From assembly GCA_025201765.1 (NCBI GenBank), contig MU623364.1:62001-126000 (forward strand): 64,000 nt of DNA, written 5' to 3'. The notes beneath the pieces are model-generated. The model was not told the origin of the DNA, did no database searches, and was given only the letters and a program-made list of their open reading frames with translations. The DNA is from Daldinia sp. FL1419 (lineage: Eukaryota > Ascomycota > Sordariomycetes > Xylariales > Hypoxylaceae). Position numbers and translations under genes: made by a program. Of this stretch, positions 1 through 11,451 are shown piece after piece (the stretch's first letter is position 1; the number at the start of each line of letters is the position of its first letter).

Positions 1-1602
1 ACCCGAAGGCGACTCGTCCACTTCCATATCCCGCGCTCCAGTAGTGTCGCAAGAAGCGCTCGACGCGGTAAAGGAGCAAGAAGCTGCCAAGAAACCCGTT
101 GACCCTGCTCTCCGCTTCCAACCGCATCCACAGATCCGTCGCCCCCAGCAGAAAACACAAAGGCCTAAGGCCAACTTCTTAAAAGCACCAACTCTTCCCA
201 ATGCACCCGATGCTGCCGGCGCTACGGCAGCTCCGGCTCCGGCTAAGAGCAGGTTAGCTGATTGGGTGCCTACCGAGGAAGACGAGTATATGTACGGGAC
301 CGTCGAGAAGAGGGCTCGAGGTGGACGTAAGAAGAAAAAGAAGAAGGCCGAAGAAGTGCCTTTCGAGACAGATTGGGACGAGATATATGATCCCTCGCGA
401 CCTACGAATGTAGACGAATATTTACGAAGTGACGAACGAATACGCGAGGTACGGGAATGGAAGGATTTACTCTACAAGCACAAGCGGCGCGACGATGACG
501 ATGACGAGAGACGCGGTACCTGGGATAGCGAGGAGGAGGACTCGGCACCGCCACCAAGTAAGTTGAAATGCATGGCATATTTCTACGATCATAGCTTGCT
601 AATATAACTTTGATAGATCAATTCGCGCCGCCAGATTCATATTCCTTCGCACCACCTCCGCCCTCGCCACCGCGAGCTACGATACCAGATGACAAGACCG
701 GCGACGACGCCTACGCGCGCCGACTGGCCATGTCTCAAGGCAACGTTCCTCCACCCCCACGCTCGCCGACGCCACCACCTCCTCCCCCATCCGCTCCCGA
801 GCCAGAAGCTGCAACGATATCCCGCGCGCCAGTGCGGTATACACAACCAGAACCACCGGCGCCTCCCGACCCAGACGCCATGGACGAAGACGAGGACGAA
901 TACGTCCCCCCCGAGCCTAACCCGGAGGAAGCATCCGAGCAGCGTGGCGGCCGGTCTCGCGACAAGGGCTTTGCCGCACGTCTCATGGCGAAATACGGCT
1001 GGTCTAAAGGCCAGGGTCTAGGCGCCGAGGCTAGCGGTATCTTACAGCCGCTACGCGTGGAAGTCGAGAAGCGCAAGAAGAAGTCCGACGCAGAAGGCGG
1101 CGGGTGGGCTGGCCCTGGAGGACGCGGGCGTATCATTGCCTCCAAGGCTGGCGCCGCGCCGCAAGCCGAGAGCAGTGGTGGGAAGTTCGGGTCTATGAGT
1201 AATGTCGTTGTGCTGCGGAATATGTTGGAGGGCATGGAGGATCTCCAAGCCGAAATAGAGTCCGGGTTAGGACAGGAGATCGGTGAGGAGTGCGGTGACA
1301 AGTACGGCCGTGTCGAGAGGCTATATATTGATATTGAGGGCCGGCGAGTGTATATCAAGTTCACGGATCAAGTTTCCGCCTTAAGGGTAAGTCACATATA
1401 TCTCTCCTTTCGCTTGGGACAGCTACCCCTATTCCACTATCTAAACGTCAACTCCCCAACTATCAAACACAATAACTTGCTAACAACAGTAACTAACTCC
1501 ATATAGGCGGTCAACGCCCTAGACGGCCGCATATTCGCCGGCAACACTATTCAACCCCAGTTCTACGACGTGGACAAGTTCGAGCAGAGGATCTACGACT
1601 AA
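1..1602 (+). CDS. Splicing factor 45 (SPF45/RBM17) homologue, 5' end missing
   Basis: This is a pre-mRNA splicing factor expected to act in the nucleus in 3' splice-site recognition. The frame is open from base 2, so the N-terminus lies outside the window. The exons read are 1-557, 617-1386 and 1507-1602, with introns of 59 nt and 120 nt in matching phases, giving 473 visible residues. The N-terminal half is charged and proline-rich. A G-patch follows at about 955-1080 (GFAARLMAKYGWSKGQGLG). The C-terminal RRM of the UHM type spans the last intron (VVVLRNMLEGMED, then GRRVYIKF) and carries the RxF element as RIF in DGRIFAGNTIQPQFYD. G-patch followed by a C-terminal UHM is the SPF45 order. The identification rests on that domain order and the motifs seen. 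Confidence 0.9.
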
Positions 1603-2319
1603 CTAGACTAATATCACAATGCCTGCTAACGAAGCGCCTGATACGGAGAGAAAGAGCTTCAGAGCCTGCATTAGTTGTTTAGGAACATTAGCTACCTGTG
1701 ATAGCATCGAAATAATAATACTTCAAGGTTACGATCTTAACACCATATTCCTCCCGTGATAAGAAAAATGCTATTATTTCAGTTATACACTTCCATTATA
1801 AATCTGACTAGACATTTATCCAGGAATGAAGACCTAGCCACTGGAACAATTCAAGAAACATCAGAAAGCTTAACAGAGAATTCATGCATTCGTGCTACAT
1901 ATAGTATATATAGTACCTAATGAAGTGTTCGGATAATGAATACCCGAACAATACCGTTGCTCCAAGCCTAACGATTTGTCCTTGTCATTATTCGAACCAC
2001 AGTATACTCATTATTCCGCCGTGATACCATACGAGAGACGCAGTATGATCAAAGTATTATCAGCCCTGCATAATAATACAAGACAGGAGTAGAAGAAGCA
2101 AATTTTACCAGGGTATTTACAAACCCGCTCACGCAACCATTTCACAATTGACGAACGAAACCATCTTCCAAGTAGCACATGCATCAATATTAAGTCTAGC
2201 GGTTCCTGATACGTAGCCCCAGTTGCAAATTGCAACTCCTCAAATGACAACAGGTTTTATGACACTGGAAAAAGGAATGTTGGGTATGCCGCCATGTTCC
2301 GTCCCAAAACTACCAGTTA
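1603..2319. other. Intergenic region between convergent genes
   Basis: The 3' flanks of the SPF45 and ECM33-like genes meet here. The sequence is AT-leaning with no supported coding frame. A minus-strand frame at 2011-2250 has no recognisable domain and no splice context, so I read it as non-coding. Confidence 0.6.
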
Positions 2320-3579
2320 TTACAAGAAAGCAGCGATAACACCGCTGAGAGCAGCGAGGGAGACGAGGCTGGTAGAGACAACGTTAGGGGAGGCAGCGTT
2401 CTTCTTGTCGTCCTTGTCGTCGCCATCGTCAGAACCATCGCTGGAAGCAGAAGAAGTATCGTTGTTAGCATCGGCAACCTTGCCCTTGCATTCGTAGTGG
2501 CCCTGAACGACACCACCGTCGAGGCTCTTCAAGTCATCGCAAGACTTGTTGATATCCTCAGTGCTGACAACTTCGAAGGCACCCTTGACGTCCTTAAGGC
2601 CAGAAAGTTGGACCTGAGTGAAAGAACCTCGAACCTTGACGGCACCACCGATCTCGTTGAGCTTGCCGAAACCATCGAGCTTCTCCAAAGCCGTGTTGTT
2701 GGCAATAGTGAAACCACCACCGATACGCTTCAATAGGGGGATTGTGATGTTGGTGAGTTGGGGGTTGCTAACGAAGGACAAATCACCGTCCTGGATCTCA
2801 GTCAGGTTGGCGGCGTTGAACGTCTCGAAGTAGTTGGAGTCAAAACGCATAGAGCCGTTGACAGTCTTTAGAGAAGGAACCGAGAAGGAGGTAACGTTGG
2901 CAATGGTCATGTTGGCGATCCACTCCAAGTTGGGCATCTCCATGGTGAGGTTAAGACCGTTAGCGGTGACATACAGAGTGTTGCTCAAGCTCTTGATGCT
3001 GGAAGAGAACTTGGTCAATCGTCGGTTGTTGTTGATGTTCATGTCGGTAAGAGATTGTACATTGATACCGTTGATGCTCTCGATGAAGGTGTCGGCAATT
3101 ATGACACTCTTCGCCTTGGTGATACCGGTGGTTCCGAAAGTAGGCTCGGGTAGAGAGTTCAAGGTAGACCAGTCAATGGAACCAACCTCGCCGAGCTTAG
3201 GGAAGTTAAGGGTGGAGATGTGAGTAGCGTTCTTCAAAGCAAAGACGCCACCGATGGTCTGCAGAGAATCACTCCTCAGAGTAGCAAGAAGACCGTTGTT
3301 CTCGGCTCTTAGATCACCGCTAATCTCCTGTAGCTTTCCACTTAGATCGATTTCTGGTCCAGCGTTCTTGTCGATGATGACATCACCGTCAACCTTGTTA
3401 CAGTTGGAGATTTGTGTGGCATCGGCGGCAGATCGGATTGTCGCGCTGGGGCCATCACAGCCAACACCAACAGCGCCTATTTACTAGTTAGAAAGCGAAA
3501 ATAATGCTTGAAGGAAGAGTGGCTTACCAGACACCATGCTAAGTGCCGCGGCGGCAGCTAAAAGTTGCTTGCAGAACAT
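2320..3579 (-). CDS. GPI-anchored cell-wall protein, ECM33/Sps2 family
   Basis: This is a cell-surface glycoprotein of the ECM33 family, needed for cell-wall organisation in fungi. The CDS is complement(2320..3476, 3528..3579) with one 51 nt intron, giving 402 residues. The short first exon encodes a signal peptide (MFCKQLLAAAAALSMVSG). The second exon starts with GAVGVGCDGPSATI, where ECM33 proteins begin their mature part. The body is receptor-L-domain, leucine-rich-like repeats with many N-glycosylation sequons (NATH, NLTM, NMTI, NITI). A Ser/Asp/Lys-rich linker precedes a hydrophobic C-terminus (SLVSLAALSGVIAAFL) typical of a GPI-attachment signal. The start is the ATG at 3579, which begins the signal peptide and splices in phase. 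The intron sits directly after the signal peptide. Confidence 0.93.
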
Positions 3580-6500
3580 TTTGCTGAACTGTTTAGAAAA
3601 TTGTTAGTCATGGTTGGTCCAAATAGTTCCAGCAGATAAAAGTCGGATAGAAAGAGGTTAAGCATATGTTTAATAAGAGAAAAAAAGTCCTCGCTCGTGG
3701 AATTCAAGCCCCATTCATGACCTGACAAGACGTGACTGTAAACTGCCTGCAACGGCAGATTTACCCATTCTTCGATGATTCACTCCCACATCCATGGTGC
3801 GTAATTGAGCATTTGAATTTGGCGTAAAATGACTAGGGCTTGATCCATCATTCCGACTTCCAATCGCAGCCATCCAACTCTTGATTCAGTCTGTATTCGC
3901 CGTAATGATTCAACAATTTCGAGCCGACGTTTGTAAACGTGTCGAAATAAAGCATGTCGTTGTAGTCCCGGCTGTTATCCGACACCCACCTGAAAAGCGG
4001 ACCAATACCCGACTGGACGGTATAGGTTGTTTGCCGAACACCAACATTGTGTCCAATCATACGCGTCGCGCCAACCCAAAACCCAGTGTTCTTCAAGTAA
4101 CTCGGAAGCTCGCCGTAACAACCATGAAGCAAGACAATCCAATTGAATATGTTGTGGTAAGTAAAATCAACTAACCTGATAGTATTATCAAAGATCCAAT
4201 TTCCAGAAATCTTAAACGTCAGAATAATCTGAATGGCCTGAAGCACCTTTCGACGCGGTCGTGATAGATATCGGGCGTTGCTGCTTTGATTGGCTACTGA
4301 TGATGATGATGATGATGATAGAAAAAGTGTGGTAACGCGGGTTTGTGAGAAAAATCAAGATTGAACTCTAAACACTGGTAAATATTAAAGGGAGGAAGCT
4401 ATTGAGCGAGTGCTCTTCCTCTTCTACAGGGAATTATTGACAAAAACGAATGAATCCGAATGGGAAGAAAGAGGAAGATGGATAAAAAGGAGTTGGAGGG
4501 AAAGTCAGGACAAGAAAAGGCCGAAACGTTTTGGAATTCGACTTTAGATGGATGGCGTGGCTCCTTGAAAGGTAGGGGGTGTGTGAAGAGTAAGGGAAGG
4601 GGGATTGGGATTGGGTGGACTTTTTTAAGGGGTTGGTAAGTACAGTGTGCGTATCCGATAAGATACTACCCAACCAGATCCAATAGTAGGGGATAAAAAT
4701 GGGGGCATAGACTAGGGGATCTTCATCAATTTCAAGCAAGCAAGCAAGCTCGGCAAGCCCCAAGGCCTTGTTGCTAGGCTCATAGGCTCATAGTTGCCCT
4801 GGTATGAAAATAAGGAAAGAAAAAAAAAAGCAGATGTCGGAGCTAATCCACCTGTAATCCGTCCGTACATGCCATACTAAGATACAATACTAAAGTACCT
4901 AACCTAGGTACCTCCTAGGCAGGTCTATATGTACCTGAGGGAACTAATCAAAACAAAAAAGGGCAGCCAAGATGCTCAAACAGCCAAGTATATCCGTATC
5001 TCTTTCTTTAGGTGTTGCACAGTTATTGGAACTCCTTTTGGCATTTTTTTTTCGTATTTACGTCGTCACCAAATGCACCTTGTTCTTTTCTCACCCTATC
5101 CGACCTATCAGCGTGTCTACCTTTCATACGATTAGAAGAAACAGCAAGAAAAACCTCTCCATCCTTTTGAGAACTCCTAGTTACTAGAATGTACTAAAGA
5201 ACACATACACATCGGTAATCCGTAATCCGCAGACAGATACGCACATTGTGTGGTACTGCACACAAGTTGGTACTGCACACAAGTATCTATGAGGGAACCC
5301 AAGATGACAAGGATAATACCGTATATGAATAATAAACACGGTGTCGTAGTAGTTCATAACTCATAATCAAGCCTACTGCTTGGCGAGATTGGCTCCTCAT
5401 TTTCCATGACCCAGTTCGGCAAAAGCAAGGAATAGTTGCATGGTTTATTCCGTAAAGCATCCACCTTTCGTCGGTTCAACCATCGCCTTTCCCATCACAC
5501 ATCGCATTTCGAAGGGATAAAGTACCCTTAGCAAATCATACATATGAGACTAATATAACTGCTGCTCGCCGGCTGATCGGTGTCAATTTTTACCCACTAC
5601 GCCATAACATAATCCACTCTTCACCTTGATCTGATTCTGGAATTGTTTCTACGCCGTTTCACGTAGTGCCCTTCCCAGATTCCAGATTCCACAGATTCCA
5701 CGGCCGATCACAAGTGCGTAGGAGGTATGTGCGAAGGCGCGGAACTTGACAGCTGCAATTTGTAGGCTACGTAATACTTACCTACGACCAAGCTTGTTTT
5801 TATTTTTATTTTATTTTTCTTTGCAGCAGGTATTGACCCATTGATAGTGTGCCAGTAGCACGGAAAATGACGAGGATAGATAATGTCGATCTTGGACTGT
5901 GATAGACTGGGTTTTGACGCACACTTTACCATAGCAACAATCTCCCATGCAACTTGCAGGTCTTACCTATCTACATTCACCGTAACCCCCGTGTCAATTA
6001 CCCCATCTCATCGCAATTATCGCTCACATGTAAAGCGTGATGTATGTTCGCAAAATATATATATATTCTGTTCGAAGGACTGCATGTAAGCCGCCTCGAG
6101 TTATCGCTGTAAACCCACCACATACGTTATAGGGATGCATATACTTGCAAGCATAAAACGACAGTTATGTTTTATCATTAACTAAACATAAAAAGGAAGG
6201 TATGTGCATTGATAGTTGAATGGGTTTAGTCGGCGAGTCCTTTGCCTGTTTCGTGGTAAAAAAAAAAAATTTAATGACACGATTGGTCCTCATCTCTTTC
6301 AATTCTGGAAGAATCTCGATTCAAAATCAAATCTTTAAGGAAGCTCCATCCTGTTCTATTCCCAGCCGCGGCACGGACTCGGATGTATTGTATGTATTTC
6401 GAGCCCATTGATGGGATGTCACCTCCCTATCGATGGCCACCGTACCCATGTACGTATATAGCCCCACCCCCTTTCTAGACCGTGTACGCATCAATTAAGT

Positions 6501-8005
6501 TGGACCCATCCTACTTTAGTGGTATATCGTCCAGGCACATTATGGAAAGAGGCCTATGGCTGCTGTGGTGTAGCATGGGATGCATCCGTAGTGGAGGCTA
6601 AGAAGCTTAGCTTTACGCACTAATCCCGATCAAGTGAAAGGTTTACCTCTATGCCAAGGTACGTACCTAGGTCATTATCGCCCTGATAATGCGTCTCTTC
6701 CCACTTTCTTTGCCACTTGGAACACACTTTTCGAGGCCCTGAAAGCCCTGAAAGCCTACGAATGCTGGAATAACGCAGTTCCGTCCGATATCAAAAACAG
6801 AATCTATAGAGAGAGATAGGTACAACCACCATTTAGATATCGTCGGAGGCGTTGCTGACGCGTCATTTGGACCGCAACTTGATATGTTGTTACTCCAACA
6901 CGAGGGAAACACATGTATATTTCTTTTCGTATTGACAAGCAGTTGAACACACTCCACACCCATCGTGGCAATTGTAGACCGAAGCAATCCTATTCGTTCC
7001 TTATACGCACGTCTCTTCCGTCTCGGCCCTCTTGATACCACGGGTCTGCGACAAAATTGACAACTAGCGGCCTCTTCTCCTTGTCCGAACTGCGTCATGG
7101 ATTAGCATCACGCACCCATCTCTACGATACAGCGTAAATAAAGGGTGAGGCTCGAGAACGTGCTTTGCTCGTAATAATTTCGACCTGCTAGGTTTTTAAT
7201 AGTACTAAAAACTGACCCATCAAATTACGAAGAGGGTAGGGTATTAACTCGTCGTAAAGCCAAGTTATTAGTTGATGATTTAAATTAATTTTTTTTTATA
7301 GGCGACAAGAGTATTCGAAGAGCAACTACGCAATAACCCACCCCAACCGTAGATAGTGGGCATACACTTGAACAATATTTACTTTGGATTTAATACGAAC
7401 CTTACAAGACTAGACGCATTTTCTTAGCGAAGTCTTGGAATTGGAATTTGTCTTTAAACTGCTAAGCCTCCTTCAGGCTTCAGGTAACCCCGAATATCGT
7501 ACCACTTGCATTATGCAGTCTCATTCCGGAACTGCGTTTGACGTAATATCGGTGACCCCTATGCAAGTTTACATACAATAAAGATTTCCGCAACCTATAA
7601 AGATACAGATATATTTATTAGATGTCCTGGTACTCCTAACCATACTGATAAAGTCATCGTAATAGCTTAGATGTTAAAGCCATATATAGTCGCAACTAGT
7701 ATTTCCATCGAACTCATCTTCGTCAATAGGGATGCAGGCGATTATGGCAACGTTGGAAAGCCAAGCCAGATATACTCGCCTCCGAGTGTCATTCAAGACG
7801 AAAGTGTTTCCATGACCATTCAGCCCGGTCTTGAACGATCATCCCCAACAGCCTTGCGATAGGCAGAGCCTCCTCTTCTCTCAACTAACATAACACGACT
7901 TAGATTTATATGGACTGGGTCGGCCGACGTAGGATATGCATTACTCCAAAACCTATTCTGAGTCCTGACTTTCGCTTGACTCCGGGACTCAGCGATTTAC
8001 AATGC
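3580..8005. other. Long gene-poor region upstream of ECM33-like gene
   Basis: The part next to 3580 should hold the promoter and leader of the ECM33-like gene, with pyrimidine-rich stretches on its coding strand. A GAT microsatellite lies at about 4298-4320. A 16 bp direct repeat (tggtactgcacacaag, two copies) lies near 5250-5283. A minus-strand frame at 3848-4246 (132 codons) reads like protein in its second half (GFWVGATRMIGHNVGV) but matches no family I know. Other frames here, including 6667-7098 (-), show no domain. CCTAGGTA-type palindromes occur near 4905 and 6668. I see no supported gene. Confidence 0.55.
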
Positions 8006-9110
8006 TCAGGGTCGAAAATCGCCGGTTTTATATAGTCGTTGGGGGTCAAGACTCCCCTGTTCAGACGTCAGAATACCGGAGCCGCCAAACAACTTGAGCA
8101 TCATGTAAACGTCTATGTCGCAGCTAGTTATTTTAATAAATTTGCAATCATGAGTTGCTGTTGGATAAGATGCTACATAGTCGTGAGTCGGGAACACGGC
8201 ACCAATCCGGTTATCATAATGCGGCATGCGGTATATAAGAAGCGGTGGGCAAGAAAAGACGACATTGAAGGCAGTATCATCTGGCGCTATCGACAGGAAC
8301 CTCAACTGAGCCGGGAAAAGGAGGTGGTCATGGGTCTCGTCTGCTTCGGTCAGCGAAGATGTGGCATGAGCAGTGTATATGCGTTCATTATAAGGCCTGT
8401 GATTTGAGGTATTGAGCCAGTTAAGTAGCTCATCATCCGAAGGGTTCTGGCTCGGGAGCAACTCAATACCGCTTGGATTTCGAAATCTTAGACATGAGTT
8501 CCGACACGAACGTTCCCGGCTCGCGACTCCACTGTATATCAACTACATGCGTCTATCAGAGATATATGTGAGGTCTCGTTTCATATATTCCTTGATTGAA
8601 GTATTATACAGTTGCCAATATGAATTGGTAAGGTGATCACCAGGCATTCTCCAGTGATGGAGATCGTGTATAATAAGAATTACTCCGAGGATTTGGAAGA
8701 ATACGATCCATGTTGCCGTAGATAGTATCTTCAGCGGCTGTTCCCGCGGCGCAGGTAAGGCCTTTACTTGGGTCAATTCTACATGCTACTACTAGTTACC
8801 TACTGCTGCAAGGCTATAGATCCTATCCATCTGAGATTCTTGTCTTGAAAGGTCTTTGCGGTCGTCCTGAGTAATACAAAGAGAATCCACCCATAGATAC
8901 CGCTCATCTCCGCCGCCCGTAAACATCGATTGCGTCCACGACAGTCTGGGGCAGGGGCGATCCGTATAGTCCTTTTGGGGTGCTGATCTTCGCAAATGAT
9001 GCCTCGGTTGCTTGGATGAATTGATTCTTGTTAACATGATTCTATACATATAATAATGCCATACAACGACAGCCCGGCGGCGCAAGTGTTACTCGTTATT
9101 CCCTCACAGC
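8006..9110 (-). pseudogene. Decayed heterokaryon-incompatibility (HET) domain gene
   Basis: Intact HET-domain proteins control non-self recognition between fungal individuals. Reading leftwards, pieces of one HET protein appear in order but in different frames. PLPQTVVDAIDVYGRRR lies at about 8910-8960, then in another frame ERYLWVDSLCITQDD with DRIYSLA (8792-8910), which is the most conserved HET core. After a stop, YNTSIKEYMKRDLTY (8543-8640) matches the usual Y-x-R-x-LTY segment. A C-terminal part follows (QLRFLSIAPDD, 8006-8542). A frameshift at about 8906-8918 separates the first two blocks, and stops or shifts separate the rest. Introns cannot join them because the breaks fall inside conserved motifs. 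The 5' limit is vague. A weak counterpart of the entry motif ALSYVWG may lie near 9070-9090. Confidence 0.75.
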
Positions 9111-10075
9111 AATGACACGAAGGTTCTCTAGCCATCGATCTGACAAGGGAGGATCTTCGCCTGCTTTGGTGGTAAACTGCGACTCCTTTCGCAGACATGT
9201 TCGCGATGCTCGACACGGAATTCCAAATGACATTTCACTGACTGAATACTACTGTGTCCCCCCGAAAGACTTTTAGCAGTGTAAAATGAAGATAGTTTTA
9301 TAGAATTGGGCAATCTACTCCTATATAGATGATCCTGGTTGATACGCAATGACGGCATGTATCCCATAGGGCAATAATTGAATGGCTCAATGCTAGTCCC
9401 TTCTAGTTTGGAGTTCTAAATAGTGATTCTGAGAGATGCTTCGTTCTTTGATAATTGCAAGACTGTCCTTAAGCCTTTCCGAATATTTTCGCTATAATTC
9501 AAGGTGTGGTGGTAGAATAGGTGTTATGGCCTTTGTAATTGTTCGGCAAAGTGCGCAGTCGGCCGTCTTGATGATGGTATAAAGGTCGTCAAGACGGATG
9601 GCTGAAATGGGCCTTCTAGCTCGACATCTTTGCATGTAGCACACAAAGACTTCTCATCTTCGGGTATGAGTTGACACCTGCCACTCGTATTATCAGATTT
9701 AATACGAGCCTACTGGGTTAAGTGAGACTTAAGCCTTGCCAGACCCCTTTAGTTATTGCCATATGACTAGGCACCTATCTATTAAAGTCAATAAGGCCGC
9801 TCGTGAGAAATATATTTTAGTGTGGTCGTACAATCAAATAGAGACGCCCCTGGAGATCAAATTGCATTAATAGGCCATGACCTAGAGGGAACATCGATAT
9901 ATTTATACTCCTTAACGACCAGATAAACCAACCCCCTTAGTCACTTCATTATGTGTAAGTGTGGCGGATACCCGAGATATCTGGTCTGGGGTATCCCCAA
10001 GCAATTGTATAATGTAGATACTTACCTAGGTAGGTACTCGCCAGGTTCGGGGCGAGGTTGAATCCCAACATAATG
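9111..10075. other. Intergenic, no supported gene
   Basis: The frame at 9128-9367 (-) could be a further decayed N-terminal part of the HET relic but has no clear motif. The rest is AT-leaning. A CCTAGGTAGGTA element lies at about 10025. Nothing else is recognised. Confidence 0.5.
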
Positions 10076-11451
10076 TTATTCCAATGTACTCACGTCGGTC
10101 TCCTCAACCCTCCACATATACCACTACCACCTGTTAGTAAATGTATGTAAAGAGCTTCAAGGGCTAGCTGGGGAATGGGGTTTTATGTGCTGAGTTGACG
10201 TGCTCTTTTACGTACCATGAAGACGCTCCTATACGGAGCAAATTTCTCAGACATTTCCTGCATCTCCTTTTCCGACATATATTTCCATTTCCCACCCTTA
10301 TTTTTTAATTTAGCCACATCACGTCCCACAAATGCAGCCATGCCTCGCTGAACGCCCAGATCACCCAAAGAGAATACGTCTAACCTCTTCAAACCGAAAC
10401 ATGCGAACATCTCAACAGACCAACGGCCGAGTCCTCTCACCGCGATTAGCTTCTCTACAAGAACATCGTATGGTGCATCTAATAGAATTTGGGCGCTCAA
10501 CTCGCCACTGGTGAATTTCTCTGCTAGTCCTTGTACGTATTCGGCCTTACGCTGCGACAGGCCGGCCGTACGTAACCTCTCAATGGTGCAGGCTGCCACC
10601 TGGGACGGATGCGGGAATCTACCGCCGTTGTCGAACAAGTCGATAAACCGTTGCTTAATTGCCTTGGCCGCAGCTCCTGAGACTTGTTGTGAAATAATGC
10701 CACTACATAAAGACTCGAACGGGTCAATCTTCTCACTTAATCCCTCCTCCGAGAAAATTCGGCAGTGGTGTTTCTCGATTAAGGGCTTCATCCGCTCATC
10801 GACGCTAATGAGGTGCTTACACGCCTCTTCGAGGAGATTAGTCGTCGTAACCTGACCGGCTGGCGCCTTAGATGGGGAAATGTGTCTAGTCACGATTCGG
10901 GATGTTTCTGGGGAGAGAAGTGTTGCGTTGGTTGCGTTTGGATCTGCAAGTCGTGTTATAGCTGCTACTTTCGGCTTTGGTGTCTCATATGCCTTGGCTG
11001 GTTCACCAATGAGCTGTACGTTACTCGGAGTAGGCGTTGCAGGTGGAAGGTCAACGGTTTTTTTCTGGACACGACGCCTCTTGGGAGTTGTAGGCGCTGC
11101 TGCTACTATGCTTCCGTCTACGGCCTCCTTAGAGCCATTCTCTTGCGGTGGATTTGATGTTGCTTTTCTCTTGCGACCCTTGGGTACGGGGGCAGATGGA
11201 AGAGTTAATTTGGAGTCTGAACTTGTCGACATGGCGCTCAATCGCGCAGACCTACGCGTTGCCATGCTCATTATCTGGGAATTTCGTGGTACGTATTGTT
11301 TTAGGACGTGTGTAAATGAGTATCTCCTGAGGCCACGGCTATAGAAATGGCGGTGCTGTGACGTAGTATGAACGACCGTCTGCGCTGATTTTACAATTGG
11401 TTTTTGAAGATAGAAATGAGATCTCGAAATTATGCTTTGATAATAAGACAT
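10076..11451 (-). CDS. DNA-3-methyladenine glycosylase, HhH-GPD (AlkA/Mag1) family
   Basis: This base-excision-repair glycosylase removes alkylated purines. The CDS is complement(10076..10123, 10216..11451), with a 92 nt intron and 427 residues. The unspliced frame reads into the intron and ends at 10183. Splicing at ATG|gtacgt to tag|TGG restores the family C-terminus FMWYMWRVEETDV. The HhH-GPD core includes DPFESLCSGIISQQVSGAAAKAI, the hairpin VRGLGRWSVEMF and the catalytic Asp in FSLGDLGVQRG. Before the core is a low-complexity stretch with nuclear-localisation-like runs (KGRKRK, PKRRR). The ATG at 11451 adds about 60 residues rich in Arg, Ser and His with no Asp or Glu, which looks like a mitochondrial presequence. 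Internal ATGs at 11271 and 11265 (MSMATRRSAR) would give a nuclear form. Either start may be used. Confidence 0.9.

Noticed and set aside
735..1364. 209-codon minus-strand frame
   Set aside because: Antisense of the SPF45 exon; its composition is Ser/Pro/Gly filler with no domain.
6667..7098. 143-codon minus-strand frame
   Set aside because: No domain, no splice partners, and the composition resembles random translation of intergenic DNA.
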